Assembly (NCBI GenBank): GCA_034435635.1
Contig: DAOTWY010000031.1
Span: 1 to 58,816 of the forward strand
DNA length: 58,816 nt
Direction of reading: 5' to 3'
Origin: DAOTWY01 sp003696565
Lineage (GTDB): Bacteria; Chloroflexota; Anaerolineae; Aggregatilineales; Phototrophicaceae
Part shown: in pieces, positions 8,201-18,166 of the stretch
How positions within the stretch are numbered: the stretch's first letter is position 1
Layout: the number at the start of each line of letters is the position of its first letter
Notes under the pieces: generated by a model
Seen by the model: the letters and a program-made list of their open reading frames with translations, nothing else
What the model was told of the DNA's origin: nothing
Database searches by the model: none
Program-made: the position numbers and the translations under genes

Positions 8201-9209
8201 TGATTTGAACCCCTATCTCTGATGTAATTTCTCCAATAACTTGAATATCACTCAACACATTAATGACTTGTTTAGCATCCTCTGGTGAGAAAATCAACAA
8301 CATCCCTAATCCCATATTAAACACACGGAACATCTCATCATCTGTCACTTGACCAAGTGATTGAATAAGTTGAAAGATCGGCGGTTCTGCCCAAGTTCCT
8401 CGCTGAATTATTGCCCCAAGTCCATCCGGCAGGATACGCGGCAGATTGTCTATGATTCCCCCTCCGGTAATATGTGCCATGCCTTTAATCGTGATTCCGG
8501 CTCGCCATAATTTTTGAACATCAGGTAAATAGCAACGATGTATCTTCATCAATGCTTCTCCAACCGATTCACCTAATGCGCTATGCGGCTGTGCCCAATT
8601 AATATGTTCTAACACCTTCCTTGCGAGAGAATATCCATTGGTATGTAACCCGGTTGAAGGTAATGCCATAACTACATCACCCGCCTGAATTGTCTTACCA
8701 TCAATAAGTTTTGGACGATCAACCACACCAATGATTGTGCCAACCAGATCAAGCTCACCAGGTTGATAAACTCCCGGCATCTCGGCGGTCTCTCCACCAA
8801 GTAAAGCTGTTCCCGTCTCACGGCAAGCTTTAGCACACCCGCTTACTACAGCGGCAATCTGTTGCGGATTGAGTTGTGATGATGCAACATAATCTAGAAA
8901 AAACAATGGTTTTGCACCCTGTACTAAAATATCATTGATGCAATGATTGACTAAATCCTGCCCGATTGTGTCCCACTTGCCAACTTTAGCAGCGACCATT
9001 GTCTTTGTACCAACACCATCCGTTGAGGCAACTAGAATCGGCATATCCATGCTCTTAAGTATATCTGCGGCAAACAACCCACCAAATGATCCTACTTCAG
9101 AAAGGACTGCTTCTGTATAAGTTGATTGAATAGCTTTTTTCATTAATTGTGTTGCCTGATGTCCGGCATCGATATTCACACCAGCGTTTTTATACGCATC
9201 ATGCGTCAT
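8193..9209 (-). CDS. purM: Phosphoribosylformylglycinamidine cyclo-ligase (AIR synthetase)
   Basis: 338 residues, a normal length for PurM. It closes the imidazole ring of FGAM to AIR with ATP. Family hallmarks are the N-terminal YKNAGVNIDAGHQA, the STDGVGTK nucleotide-binding motif, QDLVNHCINDILVQGAKPLFFLDY, and LLGGETAEMPG. The C-terminal part contains HITGGGIIDNLPRILP. It sits between purD (67 bases upstream) and the purN-hisE fusion, which it overlaps by 8 bases. Confidence 0.97.
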   Translation of the reverse strand: MTHDAYKNAGVNIDAGHQATQLMKKAIQSTYTEAVLSEVGSFGGLFAADILKSMDMPILVASTDGVGTKTMVAAKVGKWDTIGQDLVNHCINDILVQGAKPLFFLDYVASSQLNPQQIAAVVSGCAKACRETGTALLGGETAEMPGVYQPGELDLVGTIIGVVDRPKLIDGKTIQAGDVVMALPSTGLHTNGYSLARKVLEHINWAQPHSALGESVGEALMKIHRCYLPDVQKLWRAGITIKGMAHITGGGIIDNLPRILPDGLGAIIQRGTWAEPPIFQLIQSLGQVTDDEMFRVFNMGLGMLLIFSPEDAKQVINVLSDIQVIGEITSEIGVQIIG

Positions 9210-9276
9210 AAATTTTCTCCTATTTAGGTCATCGCTTTACAAGACGATACCGAATAAACTATCAGTTGTTTGGGGT

Positions 9277-10503
9277 TTATTTGCCAATGTCGTGCCGATA
9301 ATGTGCGCCGTCAAAGTGGATTTTTTCCACATTAGTGTAGGCATTATTTAATGCTTGTTGGAGTGTGTCTCCAATTGCAGAGACAGCTAGTACACGTCCG
9401 CCTGATGTAACAATGTCTCCTGATTCACTACGCGAAGTCCCTGCATGGAAAACCATTGCACCCTCCACCGTATCTAACCCAAGAATAGGCACCCCTTTTG
9501 AATAATTACCTGGATACCCACCAGAAGCCATAACCACAGTTACACATGCAGCTTTTTTCCACTGCACATGAACTTGGTCGAGTGTTCCAGCTACACACGC
9601 CAACATAATCTCCAGCAGATCAGAGTCAAGCAATGGCAAAATGACCTGTGTTTCAGGATCACCAAAGCGGCAATTAAATTCCAATACCTTTGCTCCCTGC
9701 GGAGTCAACATCAAACCGGCATACAACACCCCTTTATAGGGTGTGCCACGTGCCGCCATTGCCTGTATAACCGGTTCGATAATCGCCTGTTTATAATGAT
9801 TAAGATCATCCTCAGAAATATCTGCCACAGGCGCAAACGCTCCCATTCCGCCTGTATTTGGACCTTCATCATGGTCATAAACACGCTTATGATCTCTTGA
9901 AGGTGGCATCATAACCACATGTTGACCATCACAAAACGCCAAAATAGACGCTTCCTTACCGATCAATCGCTCTTCAATAACAACTTTTGCACCTGCCACA
10001 CCAAACTGCTTATCTTGCAAAATTGCCTTAACCGCGCTCTTTGCTTGTTCCTTGCTATCACAAACGATCACACCTTTACCAGCCGCCAAGCCATCCGCTT
10101 TGACCACGACATCATATGATGTAGAATCAATAAATGCAAATGCTTGCTTAACATCATCAAATTCGCCATATTCAGCCGTCGGAATGCCGTGTTCAAGCAT
10201 GAACTTTTTAGCAAACGCCTTAGAGCCTTCTAGTTGTGCCGCCGCGGCTGTTGGACCAAACGCCTGTATTCCTGCACGCATCAGATCGTCCACTACCCCC
10301 CCCACCAATGGAGCCTCTGGTCCAATCACTACCAAATCAATGGCATGCTCTTGTGAAAAGGCGACAATATCTTTTGGATTAACATTACGTGCTGTGCCAG
10401 CGTTCCCAGGAGCAACAAAAATCCGCTGTGCCCGCTCCGATTGCTGTAATTTCCACATAATTGCATGTTCACGCCCGCCACCACCCACAATTAGAATATT
10501 CAT
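9277..10503 (-). CDS. purD: Phosphoribosylamine-glycine ligase (GAR synthetase)
   Basis: 408 residues, slightly shorter than the usual 420-430. ATP-grasp enzyme that joins glycine to phosphoribosylamine. The N-terminal VGGGGREHAIMWKL phosphate loop, the ATP-grasp lysine strand VVKADGLAAGKGVIV, the central HDEGPNTGGMGAF signature and FNCRFGDPETQ metal-binding segment are all intact. It lies 7 bases after the purF stop, so it is translated from the same purine transcript. Confidence 0.97.
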   Translation of the reverse strand: MNILIVGGGGREHAIMWKLQQSERAQRIFVAPGNAGTARNVNPKDIVAFSQEHAIDLVVIGPEAPLVGGVVDDLMRAGIQAFGPTAAAAQLEGSKAFAKKFMLEHGIPTAEYGEFDDVKQAFAFIDSTSYDVVVKADGLAAGKGVIVCDSKEQAKSAVKAILQDKQFGVAGAKVVIEERLIGKEASILAFCDGQHVVMMPPSRDHKRVYDHDEGPNTGGMGAFAPVADISEDDLNHYKQAIIEPVIQAMAARGTPYKGVLYAGLMLTPQGAKVLEFNCRFGDPETQVILPLLDSDLLEIMLACVAGTLDQVHVQWKKAACVTVVMASGGYPGNYSKGVPILGLDTVEGAMVFHAGTSRSESGDIVTSGGRVLAVSAIGDTLQQALNNAYTNVEKIHFDGAHYRHDIGK

Positions 10504-10510
10504 AATAAAC

Positions 10511-11998
10511 CTAATGCCCCCATGCTCCTGTAAAAGTCACATTACTTCCGTCTTCCTCAAATAATGCTTGCGGGATAGCCACCGGATAATCGCCAGAAAA
10601 ACAAGCGGTGCAATGCCCACGAGACTGATCTGTAAGTCCTTCCATCACCGCCTTAATCATGCCAGGCAGCGACAAATAATCCAATGAATCCGCCCCAATA
10701 TGCTGACAAATTGCAGAGATATCCATCCGATGAGCAATCAGTTGCTTATATGTTGCCATATCAACCCCCATAAAACATGGGTGCCGAATAGGTGGAGACG
10801 AAACGCGCACATGCACCTCCTTCGCACCACCTTCACGTAACAAAGCCACCAAAGGACCTGATGTATTGCCGCGCACAATTGAGTCATCCACTACAATCAC
10901 ACGCTTGCCCTTTAGATTAGCTTCCAATGGATTGTATTTCACATGCACACTGTCTTTGCGTAATTTATCGTCCGGCTGAATGAATGTCCGTCCAATATAA
11001 CGATTTTTTGTTAACCCTTCGGTATAGGGTAAACCAGCTTCTTGTGCATATCCAATTGCCGCAGGAGTTGCAGAATCCGGCACGCCAATCACAATATCAG
11101 CGTCAATATGGGTTTCGCGTGCTAGTTGTCGCCCTAAACGCTGGCGTACCAGATGCACATTCTGATCTTCAAGCAATGTATCTGGGCGTGCAAAATACAC
11201 ATATTCAAAAATACATAAGGCGCGGCGCGGCGATTTTTTACCGATGATAGACTGGACACCAGTTTCATCAATTCGCACAATTTCACCTGGCTCAATTTCC
11301 CGAACATACGTTGCGCCGATTGTTCCCAGCGCGCATGACTCTGACGCTAATACCCAACCATCACCGTCCAGTTTCCCCAAACACAACGGACGCATCCCTA
11401 AGGGATCACGGACTCCATACAATGCGTTGCGTGTCAAAATTGTGAGGGAGTATGCGCCTTCTGCTAATTGCATCAATGTCTTGATGCGGTGCTGCCACAA
11501 ATCAAGAAAATCACCATCAATATCTAACATATAACCGTCAAGCCAGGTTTCTGGTGGTGCTGCCAGTAATTGCGTAATCACTTCGCTATCTGTTGTGGAA
11601 GAAAGTCCTACTCCTCGCTTAAGCAACATCCTACGTAAGGTAATCGTGTTTGTCAGATTACCATTATGAGATACACCTAATGGACCATCTATCGTCTCAA
11701 TAAGATAAGGCGACGTATTCCGCTCATTAGAACCACCTGTTGTTGAATAGCGATTGTGTCCGATAGCGATATGCCCTTTAAGCGGCTTAAGATTCACCTC
11801 ATTAAATACTTGTGAGACTAACCCCAGCCCTTTATGTACATAAGCATATTCACCATCACTTGTCACAATTCCCGCGCCTTCCTGTCCACGGTGTTGTAGC
11901 GCATATAATCCAAAAAATGACAACCGTGCTACATCACGCCCTGGCGCATACACGCCTAAAATACCACATTCTTCTTTGGGTCTATCTTCGTTATACAT
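10511..11998 (-). CDS. purF: Amidophosphoribosyltransferase (first committed purine step)
   Basis: 495 residues from the ATG at 11998, which overlaps the purC stop by 8 bases. The open frame reaches 12109 but the extra residues lack family similarity. A ten-residue propeptide precedes the nucleophile Cys11 (CGILGVY), which must be exposed by cleavage, as in the B. subtilis enzyme. The glutaminase domain (LQHRGQEGAG, GHNRYSTTG) is followed by the PRTase domain with the PRPP loop VVDDSIVRGNTS. Four cysteines in the expected places (ALCIFEYV, HPCFMG, GHCTACFSG) indicate a [4Fe-4S] cluster, so the protein is probably oxygen-sensitive. Purine nucleotides are the usual feedback inhibitors. Confidence 0.97.
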   Translation of the reverse strand: MYNEDRPKEECGILGVYAPGRDVARLSFFGLYALQHRGQEGAGIVTSDGEYAYVHKGLGLVSQVFNEVNLKPLKGHIAIGHNRYSTTGGSNERNTSPYLIETIDGPLGVSHNGNLTNTITLRRMLLKRGVGLSSTTDSEVITQLLAAPPETWLDGYMLDIDGDFLDLWQHRIKTLMQLAEGAYSLTILTRNALYGVRDPLGMRPLCLGKLDGDGWVLASESCALGTIGATYVREIEPGEIVRIDETGVQSIIGKKSPRRALCIFEYVYFARPDTLLEDQNVHLVRQRLGRQLARETHIDADIVIGVPDSATPAAIGYAQEAGLPYTEGLTKNRYIGRTFIQPDDKLRKDSVHVKYNPLEANLKGKRVIVVDDSIVRGNTSGPLVALLREGGAKEVHVRVSSPPIRHPCFMGVDMATYKQLIAHRMDISAICQHIGADSLDYLSLPGMIKAVMEGLTDQSRGHCTACFSGDYPVAIPQALFEEDGSNVTFTGAWGH

Positions 11999-12938
11999 GC
12001 TCCATCCGTTTGATAATCCGTGCTTTTGCGGGTAATTCACCAGGGATAAATTCCTGTCCAGTAAGTTTTTCATAGGCTGTGATATATCTTCCAGCAACCT
12101 CTGCAGCAAACTCCGGTGGTATTAATGGTGGTGTTCCTTCCCCTGTATATCCTTGTTTTGCAAACCACAGACGCAGATATTCTTTGTCAAAATGCTGTGG
12201 ATTACGTTTTTCGTCATATGTCTCTTTGATCCAATAACGGCTTGAATCAGGCGTGTGAATCTCATCAATCAGTGTTAATTGTCCATCTACTAAGCCGAAC
12301 TCATATTTTGTATCAACCAAGATTAAGCCGCCACGTGCTGCTATTTCTTGCCCACGCAGAAACAACGCAACTGCTACTTGTTCAATCTCTGTCCATAAAT
12401 CTGGTTGAACTAAACCTTGATCCAGTAATTCTGCCCGTGTTAAACGCTGATCATGTCCACCATCTGCTGCTTTTGTTGTAGGGGTAATAACCGGATGCGG
12501 TAGCGGATCATTCTTTTGTAAGCCATCTGGCAGCGGAATACCATAAGGGTGTCGATCTCCAGCTTCATAAAGCGTCCACATAGCGGTGCTTGTCACCCCG
12601 GTGATGTACCCACGCACCACAACTTCCACTGGTAATGGATCAGCGTCCTTCGCGATTGTCACATTTTCATCCGGCGATGAAATGACATGATTAAGAACAA
12701 TATCTTGTGTTTGCTCAAACCACCACAAACTGAGCTGATTTAACACCTGCCCTTTGTATGGAATTAAGCCTAAAATACGATCAAAAGCAGAAACACGATC
12801 AGTCGTGATGAGGATGCGCTTGTCTGCGACGATGTAGCTATCTCTCACCTTGCCACGTATACGTTTCCCCAAATTTGGAATATCTACTTCATCTAAAGAG
12901 AGTGGAACAGCTGCTAATAGATCACCATGTGTTAGCAT
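11991..12938 (-). CDS. purC: Phosphoribosylaminoimidazole-succinocarboxamide synthase (SAICAR synthetase)
   Basis: 315 residues, closer to the long yeast ADE1-type form than to the 237-residue E. coli enzyme. It condenses CAIR with aspartate using ATP. The N-terminal GKRIRGKVRDSYIV loop, TTDRVSAFDRILG, the signature VEVVVRGYITG, LIPPE-region and the VDTKYEFG / LIDEIHTPDSSRYW segments are all recognisable. The start ATG shares one base with the purB stop (TAATG), typical of translational coupling. The downstream purF start overlaps its end. Confidence 0.96.
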   Translation of the reverse strand: MLTHGDLLAAVPLSLDEVDIPNLGKRIRGKVRDSYIVADKRILITTDRVSAFDRILGLIPYKGQVLNQLSLWWFEQTQDIVLNHVISSPDENVTIAKDADPLPVEVVVRGYITGVTSTAMWTLYEAGDRHPYGIPLPDGLQKNDPLPHPVITPTTKAADGGHDQRLTRAELLDQGLVQPDLWTEIEQVAVALFLRGQEIAARGGLILVDTKYEFGLVDGQLTLIDEIHTPDSSRYWIKETYDEKRNPQHFDKEYLRLWFAKQGYTGEGTPPLIPPEFAAEVAGRYITAYEKLTGQEFIPGELPAKARIIKRMEHV

Positions 12939-14356
12939 TACTCAGCCTCCATTTGAATGGCATTACGAATCAATGCAGCCATATGTCGTGCCCGCATCGG
13001 CGCATCACCGATATGCTGCTCCGCTTGAAGTAATATAAATACTTGATCGGGGTCAATATATTGTGTGATTCGTTCATCATCTGCCAATAACCCTGCTAGA
13101 GGATTTGGTTCACCACGCCGCACAGCTTCCCAAGCTTTTAGGCTATTTTCTCGGATCACCTCATGAAGTTCTTGACGATCCCCTCCCACACGTACTGCTT
13201 CCATTAATAAACGCTCTGTTGCAGCAAAAACACCATAAGCTTCCAGATTACGTTGGATAGCATATTCATCAATTCGTAACCCTACCAGAATGCGATTCAT
13301 ACGGCGCAACAGCTCATCTGCGGCTAAAAATGCTTCTGGCAAAATCACACGTCTGTTACCAGAATCATCTAATGTTCGTTCTAATAAACTGTGTGCAGCA
13401 TTATCCCACGCTACTCGTGGTAAAGAAGCGATATATCGAGCAAGGCTATCTAAATTCTCCGCATTGATCGGATTGCGCTTAAATGGCATGGCAGAAGATC
13501 CAACTTGTTTACTACCGAATGGTTCCGCCCATTCACCAAATGGTGGTGATTGCAATAAGCGCAAATCAAACGCCATTCGATAGATTGTCATCGCTAAACC
13601 AGCTAAGCCATTTATAACATCCCAATCTTGACGGCGTGGGTAAGTCTGATGCGTTACAGGATAAGCCTCTAAGTCAAGTGCTTTCATAACATGGCGTTCA
13701 AGTTGTTGGGGGGTGATTCCTGTTCCCTTAAGTAATTCACTATACGAAGCAGAAGTACCAACAGCCCCCTTAAACCCTTTTCCACGAATCATCTTACGAA
13801 TACGATTCAAGTTTTCCCAATCACTGAGCAAGTCTTGCCCATAATTGGCTAAACGATAACCAACAGTTGTTGGTTCAGCTGGCTGTAAATGTGTGAACGC
13901 CATGCAAACATGATCACACTCATTTTCAATCAATTCCACTAAGCGCATTAAAAGCGTTCTCAACCGCAAAAGCAACGCATCCATTGCAGCACGCAGGCGC
14001 AATGCATCTGCATTATCTTCAATATCCATACTCGTGGCACCCAAATGGATAATGCCACCTGCTGTTGGGCATTGTTCTGCAAATGTCCGAACTTCTGCCA
14101 TTAAATCATGGTGAATCTCTGCTTCAATTTCAAAAGCCCGTTCTAAATTGATGTTATCCTCGTTTTGTCGCAATTCTGCAACTTGCTCTATTGTGACAAG
14201 CCCAGCTTCTGCTTGTGCTTCTGCCAACGCTACCCAAATTTTTCGCCAAAGTCGTCGCTGATTAGCAACAGACCATATCTGACGCATTTGATCACTGCCA
14301 TAACGCCAGGTAAACGGGTTTAGAAATGTATTATGTGTATACACAAGTTTCCTCAC
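12938..14356 (-). CDS. purB: Adenylosuccinate lyase
   Basis: 472 residues. Fumarase/aspartase superfamily enzyme that removes fumarate from SAICAR and from adenylosuccinate, so it acts twice in purine synthesis. The superfamily signature GSSAMPFKRNPINAENL contains the mobile catalytic serine loop. HLGATSMDIEDNADALRLR and HLQPAEPTTVGYRLANY supply the other active-site segments. The start is GTG, overlapping the purL stop as GTGA, so translation is coupled to the large FGAM synthase. The sequence resembles the eukaryote-like or Legionella-like PurB branch more than the short Bacillus form. Confidence 0.96.
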   Translation of the reverse strand: MRKLVYTHNTFLNPFTWRYGSDQMRQIWSVANQRRLWRKIWVALAEAQAEAGLVTIEQVAELRQNEDNINLERAFEIEAEIHHDLMAEVRTFAEQCPTAGGIIHLGATSMDIEDNADALRLRAAMDALLLRLRTLLMRLVELIENECDHVCMAFTHLQPAEPTTVGYRLANYGQDLLSDWENLNRIRKMIRGKGFKGAVGTSASYSELLKGTGITPQQLERHVMKALDLEAYPVTHQTYPRRQDWDVINGLAGLAMTIYRMAFDLRLLQSPPFGEWAEPFGSKQVGSSAMPFKRNPINAENLDSLARYIASLPRVAWDNAAHSLLERTLDDSGNRRVILPEAFLAADELLRRMNRILVGLRIDEYAIQRNLEAYGVFAATERLLMEAVRVGGDRQELHEVIRENSLKAWEAVRRGEPNPLAGLLADDERITQYIDPDQVFILLQAEQHIGDAPMRARHMAALIRNAIQMEAE

Positions 14357-17300
14357 GCAAATCGAATACCATTTTCAAATAATCTCAAACCGCTAAATCC
14401 TCGCTCATCCCGATGAAACCGTGGATGTTGCCAAGGATAGATATGATCTTCAGGATGAGGCATCAAGCCTAACACGTTTCCCGCAGTGTTACATAACCCA
14501 GCAATGTTTAACACAGACCCATTTGGGTTAAATGGATAGCCTGCCGTGTTACCATTTGCATCCACATAAGTTAGCGTCACCAAATTTTGTTCGGTTAATC
14601 GTCTTAATGCTGCTTCATCTTTTGCCATAACCCGCCCTTCACCATGCGCAACGGGTACATATAGTAGCTCATCAATACCACGAGTAAACAAGCAAGGACT
14701 ATTCGGATTCGTCATTAAATACACCCAACGACATTCAAATTGTCCTTGTGCGTTATAAGTCAGAGTCACATCACGCTTATCTCCTGGCAAAAAGCCGGAT
14801 TTCACAAGCGTCTGAAAGCCATTACAAATCCCCAAAACAGGCTTACCAGCATCAATAAATGCTTGCAAATTCGCGCCAAAACGTTGTCGCAAATCTAACG
14901 CCCACAACACGCCAGCACCTAAATCATCCCCATAGGAAAAACCGCCAGGCAGCACCAGCATATTGTAATCTGAAAAGGAGCGTTCACCATTTAATAGTTG
15001 ATTGATATGCACAATCTCCGGCTCACCACCTGCTAACTTACAGGCAAGTGCAGCATCATGATCGCGATTTGTTCCATTGGCATGGAGGATCAGCACCCGC
15101 GGCTTAGTTGTTTTAACTGCTGGTGCTGCGTAAGGTTTGGATTCGATTGTACAAACTTGTGAAGTGTCACTTTTATACCCACGCCAAGCCTGCTCTAATT
15201 CAGCGATTGCCACCTCAAATTGTTCACCATAGCGCAATATCGGTGTTTGAGTAACTTCTCCTAGATAATGTACATTCTCAAATTGTGCTTCAATCGCGGC
15301 TTGGTGTTCCGGTAAAACCTCAACAATAAAACGTGTTCCACTTTCAGAAAACAACCAGACACGATCATCCATTGGGGCTTGAACGATTGTTGCACCTAAT
15401 CGCCCACCTATGCACATCTCCGCTAAGGCAACCCCTAAGCCCCCTTCACTTAAATCATGGCAAGCAAGAATCCAGCCTGATCGAATGGCATAATGCAATC
15501 GCTTCATCGTATCTAATGCGTTGCTGTTCGGCTGTGGGACAATACCACCTTCTACACCATATAAATCGAAGAAATGGCTACCACCTAGTTCATTGCGGGT
15601 CTCTCCAATCAAGTAGAGTTTGTTACCAGCCCGCTTTAAGTCCATCGTAACTGTATTTTTCACATCCGGCACCATACCCAAAGCAGAAATTACCAACGTG
15701 CCAGGGATGGCATGTCGCTCCCCATCATCCCCCAAATACTCATTATTGAGACTATCCTTACCGCTGATAAATGGCACATCATACGCCATTGCTGCATCAT
15801 AACAGCCTTGTGAACAACGCACCAATTCTCCCAAACGATCAGGTAAATTTGTATTGCCCCAACTGAAGTTGTCTAAAATCGCTACTTGCTCAGGGTCAGC
15901 CCCTACTGCAACTAAGTTCCGTATGGCTTCATCCACCGCTGCCCACGCCATTGCATAAGGGTCATAGCGTGTATATTGCGGGCACATACCAACAGAAAGC
16001 GCAAGCCCACGGATATTTTGAGTCTTATCGCTTGTCATAGCAGGGTGCATCAAACTGGGCGAATGCATCGGCACAATCACCGCTGCATCTGCTGGAGCAT
16101 GATTATCTACCCCAACCAGTGGCTTAATGGCTGTACCACCTTGCACCTCATGATCATAGCGTCGGATAACCGATTCTTTACTGCGAATCGTTGGCATAGC
16201 CAGCAAACCCAAAAGCGTCTGACGTAAATCAACATCTGGCAAAGCCGCTTGTGTCACTTCTTGTGCAGACCAAACTGCCTCAAGCTGCCGTTGAGGAATG
16301 CCATCATGCAAAAAGTCCATAGCAACATCCCCTACCAGCTTATCGCCATAATGCAATATCAAACGCCCTGTTGGCTCAAATATACCAATCACCACTATTT
16401 CCACATCTTGCCCAGCACAGATGACCTGTAGGCGCGGTAAATTTTCCGGCGGTACGGCTAACACCATACGCTCTTGCGCTTCACTCAACCAGATTTCCCA
16501 AGGGCGTAACCCTGGATATTTAAGCGGCACCGTATTAAGTTGCACTGTTGCACCAATTGCTGCGCCCATTTCCCCAACAGCGGAAGATAATCCGCCCGCA
16601 CCGCAATCAGTAATTGCTGTATAAAGACTTTCATCCCGCGCACGTAAAACGACTTCCTGTACTTGCTTTTCATGAATAGGATGCCCAATTTGCACTGCCC
16701 CGCCAGAAAGTGTACTGGTTGATGTATCCATCTCCATACTAGAAAAAGTTGCGCCACGTAATCCATCCCGTCCGGTGCGCCCACCAATCACCACAATCAA
16801 ATCACCGGGTTGAGGCTGTGTACGATGCGCCCCCCTCGGTAAAATCCCCAAACATCCACAAAACACCAGTGGATTCGCCGTGTAACCACGATGATAGTGA
16901 ATCGCACCATTCACGGTTGGAATACCCATTTTGTTGCCATAATCCTCAATCCCTGCAACAACACCTTCCGCAATACGCTTAGGGTGCAATACACCTTCCG
17001 GCACATTGTTTTCATCCGGCATTCCAAAACACAAAATATCGGTATTAGCAATCGGCTTAGCAGAAACGCCTAGTACGTCTCGTATCACACCACCAACACC
17101 AGTATTTGCCCCACCAAACGGCTCTAATGCCGACGGGCGGTTATGTGTTTCCACCTTAAACGCAACATCCCAATTTTCATCAAATTGGATAATTCCGGCA
17201 TTATCCACAAATGCTGATCGCACCCAAGGTTTATTAACACGATCTGTTGCCGCGCGAATATAAGTTTTCAATAAACCGTTGATCTCATAAGTTTGGGGAG

Positions 17301-17994
17301 AACTGTGTGGTGAAGCTCCGTGTGCAGGTCCAGTATAGATAATCCGCGCCTTGAAGGTTTTATGCACACAATGCTCGCTCCATGTTTGTGCTAGCATTTC
17401 AAGTTCAGCATCTGTTGGGTCACGCTGAATTTGCTGAAAATACGCTTGAATTGCCCGCATCTCATTCAAATCAAGCGAAAGCCGACGTTCCTGGCTAATT
17501 GCTATAAGTTGATCGTCGGTTACATCCTTTAATGGAATAATCTCGACCGTATCATCAACGGGCTTTGCAGTGATAAAGGGAGGTTGTATTGGACTATCAA
17601 TAGTATGATACTGAATGAGTGGATTGGAGAAAACCTGAGTCGCCAATTGCGTCAAGTCGGTTTCTCCATAGATTAAGTATCGTTGTCCAGTTGCTACTTT
17701 CTGCAAACCTTGAATACCTAAAACACGCGCCGCATTCATCAAGCTTTCTGCCGCGGGATCAGTCACCCCTGGGTGCAGCGTAACATCAACATAATGATCC
17801 ACATTATCCGGTGAATATAGTTCATTCAGACAATAAGCCTCTGCAACCGGATCAACCAAAACTTCTTGGCACAATGTTATCACATCTAGCTCGCTTAAAT
17901 CGCCTTGTAAGAAATAAACGCGAACCATCTGTGCTGTAACCCCATCCGCCATCACACGCACTTGCGGATTCTTTGCCCAGATTTCAATTCTCAA
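14353..17994 (-). CDS. purL: Phosphoribosylformylglycinamidine synthase, PurS-PurL-PurQ fusion
   Basis: 1213 residues. It converts FGAR to FGAM with glutamine and ATP. The N-terminal 135 residues look like a PurS-type module (VDVTLHPGVTDPAA, VFSNPLIQYH). About 165-930 is the PurL synthetase core (TWSEHCVHKTF, VETHNRPSALEPFGGANTGVGG, SEAQERMVLAV). The last 250 residues are a PurQ class I glutaminase with nucleophile Cys in LGICNGFQTL and the His-Glu pair in LMPHPEDH. The core resembles the small three-subunit PurL while the chain is continuous, so one polypeptide does the job of three. Translation starts at TTG, 6 bases after AGGGGAGAG. It is the first gene of the pur operon behind a structured leader. 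Confidence 0.95.
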   Translation of the reverse strand: MRIEIWAKNPQVRVMADGVTAQMVRVYFLQGDLSELDVITLCQEVLVDPVAEAYCLNELYSPDNVDHYVDVTLHPGVTDPAAESLMNAARVLGIQGLQKVATGQRYLIYGETDLTQLATQVFSNPLIQYHTIDSPIQPPFITAKPVDDTVEIIPLKDVTDDQLIAISQERRLSLDLNEMRAIQAYFQQIQRDPTDAELEMLAQTWSEHCVHKTFKARIIYTGPAHGASPHSSPQTYEINGLLKTYIRAATDRVNKPWVRSAFVDNAGIIQFDENWDVAFKVETHNRPSALEPFGGANTGVGGVIRDVLGVSAKPIANTDILCFGMPDENNVPEGVLHPKRIAEGVVAGIEDYGNKMGIPTVNGAIHYHRGYTANPLVFCGCLGILPRGAHRTQPQPGDLIVVIGGRTGRDGLRGATFSSMEMDTSTSTLSGGAVQIGHPIHEKQVQEVVLRARDESLYTAITDCGAGGLSSAVGEMGAAIGATVQLNTVPLKYPGLRPWEIWLSEAQERMVLAVPPENLPRLQVICAGQDVEIVVIGIFEPTGRLILHYGDKLVGDVAMDFLHDGIPQRQLEAVWSAQEVTQAALPDVDLRQTLLGLLAMPTIRSKESVIRRYDHEVQGGTAIKPLVGVDNHAPADAAVIVPMHSPSLMHPAMTSDKTQNIRGLALSVGMCPQYTRYDPYAMAWAAVDEAIRNLVAVGADPEQVAILDNFSWGNTNLPDRLGELVRCSQGCYDAAMAYDVPFISGKDSLNNEYLGDDGERHAIPGTLVISALGMVPDVKNTVTMDLKRAGNKLYLIGETRNELGGSHFFDLYGVEGGIVPQPNSNALDTMKRLHYAIRSGWILACHDLSEGGLGVALAEMCIGGRLGATIVQAPMDDRVWLFSESGTRFIVEVLPEHQAAIEAQFENVHYLGEVTQTPILRYGEQFEVAIAELEQAWRGYKSDTSQVCTIESKPYAAPAVKTTKPRVLILHANGTNRDHDAALACKLAGGEPEIVHINQLLNGERSFSDYNMLVLPGGFSYGDDLGAGVLWALDLRQRFGANLQAFIDAGKPVLGICNGFQTLVKSGFLPGDKRDVTLTYNAQGQFECRWVYLMTNPNSPCLFTRGIDELLYVPVAHGEGRVMAKDEAALRRLTEQNLVTLTYVDANGNTAGYPFNPNGSVLNIAGLCNTAGNVLGLMPHPEDHIYPWQHPRFHRDERGFSGLRLFENGIRFA

Positions 17995-18160
17995 GCTATC
18001 TCTCCCCTATAAAATAGAAAACGACCTCATCCTTGATTGGATTCGGTCGTGGCTAATGTGTGCAAAAAGACTACCGATAGAAATTCGGTACGAATTAAGT
18101 TTATCCATCTGGCAAGAAAATTTAATTGCATAATAAGCCCAGATGTTAAACAACATTTAA
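17995..18160 (-). promoter_or_regulatory. Structured 5' leader of the purine operon (three hairpins)
   Basis: From the predicted transcription start near 18160 to the purL TTG, the leader RNA can form three hairpins. H1: 7 bp, CATCTGG/CCAGATG, 18145-18106. H2: 6 bp, TACCGA/TCGGTA, 18090-18072, followed by GTCTTTTTG. H3: 18050-18021, followed by a U-rich tract. The 3' arm of H2 can instead pair with the 5' arm of H3 (UCGGU with ACCGA), a possible antiterminator. ACCGAA is repeated in both 5' arms and resembles the core of the B. subtilis PurBox. It does not match purine, ZTP or PreQ1 riboswitch consensus that I know. Confidence 0.5.
18010..18050 (-). terminator. Putative attenuator hairpin in the pur leader
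   Basis: ACGACC (18050-18045) pairs with GGTCGT (18026-18021). Inside, ATCC pairs with GGAT after a symmetric 2-base internal loop, closing a 6-base loop. The 3' side runs directly into TTTTCTATTTT. It sits 16 bases upstream of the purL ribosome-binding site, where a terminator would block the whole operon. Confidence 0.5.
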
Positions 18161-18166
18161 GTCGCT

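Noticed and set aside
10052..10564. Open frame of 170 codons across purD and the purF end
   Set aside because: Antisense to two certain genes and crosses their boundary. No supporting signal.
17995..18160. Known purine or ZTP riboswitch upstream of purL
   Set aside because: The conserved loops and core of the purine riboswitch and of the ZTP (pfl) motif are not visible, so I describe the leader as unclassified structured RNA.
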